Shown here piece by piece: positions 58,901-64,000 of a stretch of 64,000 bases of DNA. Each line of letters starts with the position of its first letter. Position 1 is the first letter of the stretch. The stretch covers positions 248,001 to 312,000 of the forward strand of contig JALLLS010000025.1 in assembly GCA_025094145.1 (NCBI GenBank), read 5' to 3'. The notes below the pieces were generated by a model. The model saw only the letters and a program-made list of their open reading frames with translations, had not been told where the DNA came from and did not search any database. Origin of the DNA: Spinellus fusiger. Lineage: Eukaryota > Mucoromycota > Mucoromycetes > Mucorales > Phycomycetaceae. Position numbers and translations under genes: made by a program.

Positions 58901-60989
58901 TGTACGTTGAAGCTCAGTATCCCATCCAGGCCTGAGCTCTACCTTATCAAAATGATTTGGTAAACTCATCACTGTGCTCATCACTTTAATTGCTGCCAGT
59001 CGAAGTTCATCTACAGACACATAGCACTTGCACTGTAGATTGTATTTTGGCAGGACTCCTTTAATGGCAGTAATGAAATCAGGGACAAGCATGCGTACAC
59101 CCTCAAGATCAATTGCAAACAGTTCAGTGCTGTTCATAAGGATGGTGGGAATACATGCTTCTACTTTCAGTCCAATACAAAGAGCAGCATAGAACCGCTC
59201 AGTGTAGGTGCGTAAGAAGGGGGTGTTGGGCTGAGGTCGACAGAATAACTGACAGAGAATAGCGTATGCTTCTGAGAATCCACGGTGGGACTCGGTATCG
59301 CTTTCTAATGTCTTTGAGCATACATCAAAGAGAATAGTACCAAACATATGCAGTAGGGTGTTTCCATCAGGAGGCATTGTAGAGGCTACTGTGTTGTTGT
59401 TGCTGTTGCTGTTGCTGTTGTTGCTGTTGTTATGATTATAATGGCTATAGTTATAATGACTGTGATGAAGCACGCCAATGATTTGCCCAATACCAATCAT
59501 GGCCAAATTAAAGTTGTGAGGTGCCAATTGCAGTGGATGAGGGATAAAATAAACAAATCGGTGCCAAGCATAATAAACAAACTCCTGAGGAAGGTCCAGT
59601 CTGACCTGTACACCACTCACAGACACAATAGTAACATACTTTTCTTGTGTGTTAGACAGATGACTCTGTACATAGCGTGTCAATGCTAGTGACATGGCAC
59701 TCCATTGTTGGATGACATGAGGACGATGTGTCCACCGAGCAAAACAATCCTTTATGTATGTATGAATGAATGTATATTTGTATGTATGTATGTAGTATGT
59801 ATGTATGTATAAAATAGTGTAGCTGTATTAGCAGCCAATCTCTCTCTTTCTTTCTAATGTCAATACTGGTATGACTATTCACTGACCTTGAATATATCCC
59901 ACATTTCTACTTGTTTAGTTTCTGACCGAAGCCATAATTCATACAACACCTGGATACTATCAGATACACACACATACACACACATATATATATCCTAGAT
60001 ATAAATATGCGGAATTACCTTTAATAGGTGATCACAGAGTTGATCCCCCATATTGCCTACACCTGCAATAAAGGTATCTCCCATGGGCTCTTTCAGTAAG
60101 GAGTCTGTGATTCCCAATACCACTTTCAATAGTACTGTCCATGTTTCTTCTGTGAGTTCTAAAGTACGTCCTGCTGTAGCTAATACTGTCAATGTTCTTT
60201 TGCATAACTCAACATGTCTCTGCACCAATTGGCTCACTGTCTCTTTAAGAAGATTGGGGGTGGTGGAAGGAGGAGTAAGGAGTGGCGGTGCAAGTGGCGT
60301 AGAGAGCGGCGTAGGGTGGGTGGGTGCTGGTGGCTGTGCTGGTGGCGGTGCAAGTGGCATAGGAGAAGCAGCAGGACTGTTACTGGCAGTGGTGGCGGCA
60401 GTGGTGGCGGCAATAGCACTGGTGGTGTTTATCGTAGAATGGTAGCTATTGGGTCTGCCTCCTACTGTGGCTGAGTGAGAATAGTAGGCTGTTTGGGAGG
60501 AAGTGGCGCGAGGAATGCGTGATTGGAATAAGAGTGAGAATTGGTGGAATATGATCTGGTAGAGTTCTTGTTCGAGTCCTCCTTTGACAACAGCAGCAGG
60601 ACGCATGCTCGGTTCAAACAGCCACTGTGCATAGATACTGACATTGTCGTTGGTGATATGCATATCCTCTAGTGGCAGAGTGAACCCTTGTCCAAGTACC
60701 TCCATAAACCATTTGACATGAGCAGGCGAAACAAAGATGGAAGGGTCGGGTATGTGTTTTCCAGAAGTAGGGTAGATATAGCTGGTAATCTCAGATATAA
60801 GGGTTCTTTTGATAGCCAGTGGAATAGTACCAAGTATGTTGGTTTCTAATGAGAGCTACAGTCAAACCACTATGCCTTTATGTCTCTTTTTCTCTATGCT
60901 TCTAACACTACTACATGGAAGAAAAGGAACAATAACGTACGAGGGTCGTGGTGCAGCAGTCTTAGCTGAGCAATCCAGTCAAGGAACAT
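55902..60989 (-). CDS. RALGAPB: RalGAP beta subunit homologue (Rap/Ran-GAP-like C-terminus)
   Basis: Twelve exons with continuous frame give about 1,388 residues: 60989-60941, 60845-60019, 59949-59887, 59749-58850, 58755-58699, 58656-58495, 58350-58114, 58046-57040, 56965-56837, 56773-56647, 56560-56147 and 56096-55902. The N-terminus (MFLDWIAQLRLL ... HVKWFMEVLGQGFTLPLE) parallels that of metazoan RALGAPB, which supports the start. Further matching blocks are VLYELWLRS, the LEGVRMLVPDFITAI region, DELRLAAIKVM and, in the GAP-like end, DDHVCIVWIED and GPLVDGIVVSRHALGAMVR. At the Asn-thumb position there is Asp, as expected for the non-catalytic beta subunit. RalGAP beta pairs with an alpha subunit to inactivate Ral-type GTPases in growth and trafficking control. 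Low-complexity inserts (Ala/Pro/Thr near 60,250-60,440; Asn/Ser near 59,400) are lineage-specific. Intron 3 has a GTAT microsatellite. Confidence 0.9.
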
Positions 60990-61255
60990 GGTCGGGTGTG
61001 CTGGTAAGGAGTGTTGGAATGGGGCTTTGGATGATGAAGAAAATAAGGGCGGAAGAAAGACCTGTCTATGTGAGGCTACACAAGAAAACACGTCAAGGGC
61101 TTTTTTTGGTCTTAATTCTGTATGGGTGGATTTTATCTTTTTTATTTTATTTTTTAATCTTTTGGCAGTCCAACCACAATACTTTCTAAATAAGGAAAAT
61201 GTCCTACTCTTTATTTATTTCTTTGTCTTTTTTCTCTTATTATTTATATCCACCC

Positions 61256-62636
61256 AATCTACACACCCAAAGATTTTTCTGGCTTTTAGGCGGGGATATC
61301 TCCTTCCTTTTACGTCTAAAAATATTTTGCCTTCTATGGAACTGTGTTTAAAAATCAAAGGTTTGCAAGTATCTGTAATAAAGGGCAGTAAGGTTATCAA
61401 CAAGACCACTAGAGAGATAAATGTATAGATATTGGGTCTCTATCAGGGACAAAGAAATATAGTATTAGTAAAAAGACTGGTCTAGGGAAATCAAAGAGGG
61501 TACATGAACAGGAACACAACACACGATTTGAGCACAATGGGTAACTAGGCAACTGTTTTTTAAGCAATTCTTTTCTTTCTAGAATGTTGTTGTAGTCTGC
61601 ATTACTTTGGTAGTTATGATTAAGCAAATGAATTGTGAAATTTCGTATTGTTCTCTTCTGTTCGAATATTAATACCTGTCAACCACACTGTCTGTTGTTA
61701 TTCATAACTTCTACCCTCTTTAACTTGTTTGTCTTTGTCTGGCATATAAACCAACAGTTGTGATCTGGTAAGTGTATGTTTGTTATGTCTTACATGCTAG
61801 TCAGTTTCTATTGTATATTCTTTTACTATAATAAACCCAGTGAATCCGTTACAAAGGCAAGAAGGTGCCAGTGCAAGAGTAATACGATACACACATAGAG
61901 TACATTAATATATCTCGAGCTAATTATTTTTACTGTTTTATTAGTGAGAAGGGGTATTAGCACCTAAGAATATTGGAATATGATCCTACCAAACTGCCTG
62001 TAATTGCTTATGGCACAGGAATAAAAGTAAAAGAGACAGCCAAGTTCAAAGGCCATCGTGTTGGTTTGACAAGAATTTTATATTAATCATTGAAAAAGAG
62101 ACAAAAGGGTGGAGATATTCTTATGGTTGATGTTGATAAATTTCAAACATCGAGAGTAAACATGATTGACCTCTCACTCAATATGAAAAGCTCTTCTAAC
62201 AGTTACTCTGTTTTATTTTGCTGTTCTCAAGATCTGCCACAAATATAACACAAATATCCTCACTGAGGTATTAGTGAATTTTAACAGTATCCACGCTTGC
62301 CGAGGTTGTGTAATTGTTTAGAACAGAGATGTGAATGCATCAAAGGGTATCTATACAATTGCAGAAGAGTGTTTTAAAGGGTCTCCACCGCCCAGTTCCT
62401 TTCTGTCCAGAAGAATAGATATTTGTATCTATATTATATCATATCGCCACATCGAAAGTGGTTTCCTTCGGGATTCAGATATCTACAGGTAAATTTACAT
62501 AATAATCTTTATTTGTTTAAGAACTAACATGAATACATTTCACTTTATTTTCCCTCCTTTTCAAATAGATTTCATTTTTAAACAATTGTATTTCGACTAT
62601 TTCCTTTTATATCCTAAAGACCTCCTGGTGTGTACT
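61256..62636 (+). mobile_element. Fanzor-bearing element, second copy
   Basis: The left end reads CTACACACCCAAAGATTTTT then CTGGCTTTTAGGCGGGGATA, matching 27,903 onward. The right end is CCTCCTGGTGTGT at about 62,636. The 3' part aligns with 29,123-29,897 throughout, including the nuclease remnant. It lacks the 28.1-28.4 kb segment of copy 1 but has an internal block (61,374-61,570) shared with 16,836-17,080. It starts about 270 bp upstream of the RALGAPB start codon. Confidence 0.65.
61976..62410 (+). pseudogene. Fanzor C-terminal remnant, second copy
   Basis: Reads YDPTKLPVIAYGTGIKVKE, FKGHRVGLTRILY-stop-SLKK, RQKGGDILMVDVDKFQTSR, an intron-like gap ending CTCAAG, then CRGCVIV-stop-NRDVNAS. 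The frame from GHRVG to QTSR is uninterrupted except for one CAA-to-TAA change. The RuvC Glu is lost (AAA at 62,138-62,140), whereas the RuvC III Asp (62,328-62,330) remains. The TAG before NRD (62,319-62,321) is the same as in the first copy. Confidence 0.7.
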
Positions 62637-63288
62637 CCACTACTTTACCTTTTTATCTATACTTTATCCAATCAATGCCTTTTCTTTTTTCTTTTTTCTT
62701 TTCTTTTTTTTCTTCTTTTCTCTATTACATACACTTACACACAAACAAATATATATAAAAGGGGGGAGGGAACTCTTTTGTTCACTGCTTGAGTGTCACT
62801 TTATTGTGCCAGTACAGAGAAATAGAGATGTATTGGTAATACCCATAAAAGGTGACTCTAGAGGTATAAATAAGCTCAGTGTAAAATGCGCGCCCTTTAT
62901 TTTCAACTAAAGCATTCATTTTTCTATTCATTTTTCTATTCATTTTTCTTTTTCTTTTTCTTTTTCTTTTTCTTTCTTCTATCGACATTTGTATATTTAT
63001 CTATAGTTGTATATTTATCTATATATTTATACATACATACTACATACTACATACTACATATTACATACATATTACATACATACATACATACTACATACTA
63101 CATACTACATATTACATACATATTACATACATACATACATACTACATACATACATACTACATACATACATACATACACAAATATAGACATACATCCATAT
63201 ATTTATTTATTTATATGTAAATATATATATATATATATAAAACACATTTACCTCCAAAAGACAAACTTCTCTTTTAGCACTTGCCGTT
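62637..63288. other. HSF upstream region rich in microsatellites
   Basis: CT-rich and TTTTC repeats at about 62,680-62,720 and 62,920-62,980, then ACAT/ACTACAT repeats from about 63,030 to 63,180 and a TA run at about 63,222-63,239. No heat shock element (inverted nGAAn units) was obvious. A CT-rich leader precedes the ATG. Confidence 0.6.
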
Positions 63289-64000
63289 ATGAGTAAGCCA
63301 CCTGCTATTGCACCCCTCCCAGACAGTTTCCTGGGCTTTCTGCCTAATAGAAATACACACCCAACCGCACTGCCACCCCTTTCCACTCACAGTACCACCA
63401 ACACCGCTAATAGTGCAAACACCACTGCTCTACCTCACCTGCCTAGTATTGTTCCTCTGAATACCTCTCTTCTCTCCACCGTCATCACCAGCCCACATCA
63501 TGCACAACGCCCGCTCCTCCAAAGAAATGTTCCTGCTTTCCTGAACAAACTCTATAAGTAAGTGTGGTATGGTATCAACCTCAACCTCAACCTCAGCCTC
63601 AGCCTCAACTTTGTATTTATTTATTTATTTATTTATTTAGCATGGTCAATGATCCAGACTCGGACGAATTGATTCAATGGACAGACGACGGCCGATCTTT
63701 CCTTGTTATTCGCCATGAGGAGTTTGCCAAGCGCGTCTTGCCTCGCTTCTTCAAACACAGCAACTTCTCTTCTTTTGTTCGACAGCTTAACATGTATGGC
63801 TTCCATAAAGTCCCTCATATGCAACAAGGCGTCCTACAAGCCGACACTGAATCCGAACGATGGGAATTCAGCAGTCCCCATTTCCAGCGCAACCAGCCTG
63901 ATCTGCTATTGCTGGTGACTCGCAAAAAGGGAAAGGACTCGGAGGATACAAAGGATGCACCGACAGTGGACCTGCATCACATTATGGATGAGATCAGTGC
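63289..64000 (+). CDS. Heat shock transcription factor (HSF-type), 5' part only
   Basis: Exon 1 (63289-63557) and exon 2 (63641 onward, cut by the window end) encode the N-terminus. The first 80 residues are rich in Pro, Thr, Ser and Asn. The HSF DNA-binding domain then begins with VPAFLNKLYNMVNDPDSDEL, split by intron 1 within the NM codons as in many fungal HSFs. It continues through WTDDGRSFLVIRHEEFAKRV and the recognition helix SNFSSFVRQLNMYGFHKV. WEFSSPHFQRNQPDLLLLVT and a basic RKKGK end the domain. The oligomerisation coiled coil lies beyond the window. HSFs bind heat shock elements as trimers in the nucleus and activate chaperone genes; related fungal proteins (Skn7, Sfl1) share the domain, so the exact member is open. 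The intron holds AACCTC/AGCCTC and ATTT repeats. Confidence 0.93.

Noticed and set aside
60053..60474. Plus-strand frames opposite RALGAPB exon 2
   Set aside because: Antisense of the Ala/Pro/Thr-rich insert; composition mirrors that tract.
62886..63296. 136-codon frame upstream of the heat shock factor
   Set aside because: Mostly encoded by TTTTC and ACAT microsatellites.
63570..63606. Telomere-like repeat (CCTCAA units)
   Set aside because: Only a few AACCTC/AGCCTC units inside an intron of the heat shock factor gene; a microsatellite, not a chromosome end.

Overview
The window looks like nuclear DNA of an early-diverging filamentous fungus, most likely Mucoromycota. Three things point there: AT-rich spacers, genes cut by many short GT-AG introns (about 50-140 bp), and a heavy load of decayed transposons of several classes. 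The fungal identity rests on gene content and intron style; no ribosomal DNA or mitochondrial marker is present to fix the genus.

Layout. 1-2.2 kb: end of a Ty3/gypsy-type retroelement interrupted by a near-perfect 579-bp inverted repeat of LTR-like DNA. 3.2-4.1 kb: a tRNA-Thr(CGU) and a gene for an acidic/basic zinc-finger protein. 5.2-11.1 kb: an internally deleted mariner and two LINE copies lying head to head, inserted inside an older element. 12.2-16.4 kb: a WD40 protein gene and a galactose mutarotase gene that converge and share their stop codons. 16.7-19.4 kb: transposon debris. 19.5-22.4 kb: a multi-pass membrane protein and a Dal5-like MFS transporter, convergent. 22.5-24.0 kb: a mariner nested in an older repeat. 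24.7-27.6 kb: a coiled-coil plus Mcp5/Num1-type PH-domain cortical anchor. 27.9-29.9 kb: a decayed element carrying the C-terminal half of a Fanzor (eukaryotic TnpB-like) nuclease. 33.1-35.3 kb: ribosomal protein S18 (uS13) and a short-chain dehydrogenase. 35.3-39.0 kb: a second LINE family and a mariner. 39.6-52.5 kb: a 12.95-kb palindrome, each 6.4-kb arm carrying the same small secreted expansin-like gene and a LINE 3' fragment. 52.7-53.5 kb: another mariner-type relic. 55.9-61.0 kb: a 12-exon RalGAP beta-subunit homologue. 61.3-62.6 kb: a second Fanzor relic. 63.3-64.0 kb: start of a heat shock factor gene cut by the window end.

The host genes do not form a pathway; they are unrelated single genes in a repeat-rich region. 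The two points most worth following are the giant palindrome, whose arms differ only by two homopolymer lengths, and the family of Fanzor-bearing elements, of which at least five relics can be recognised here. All exon models were made by eye from splice signals and frame continuity, without transcripts.
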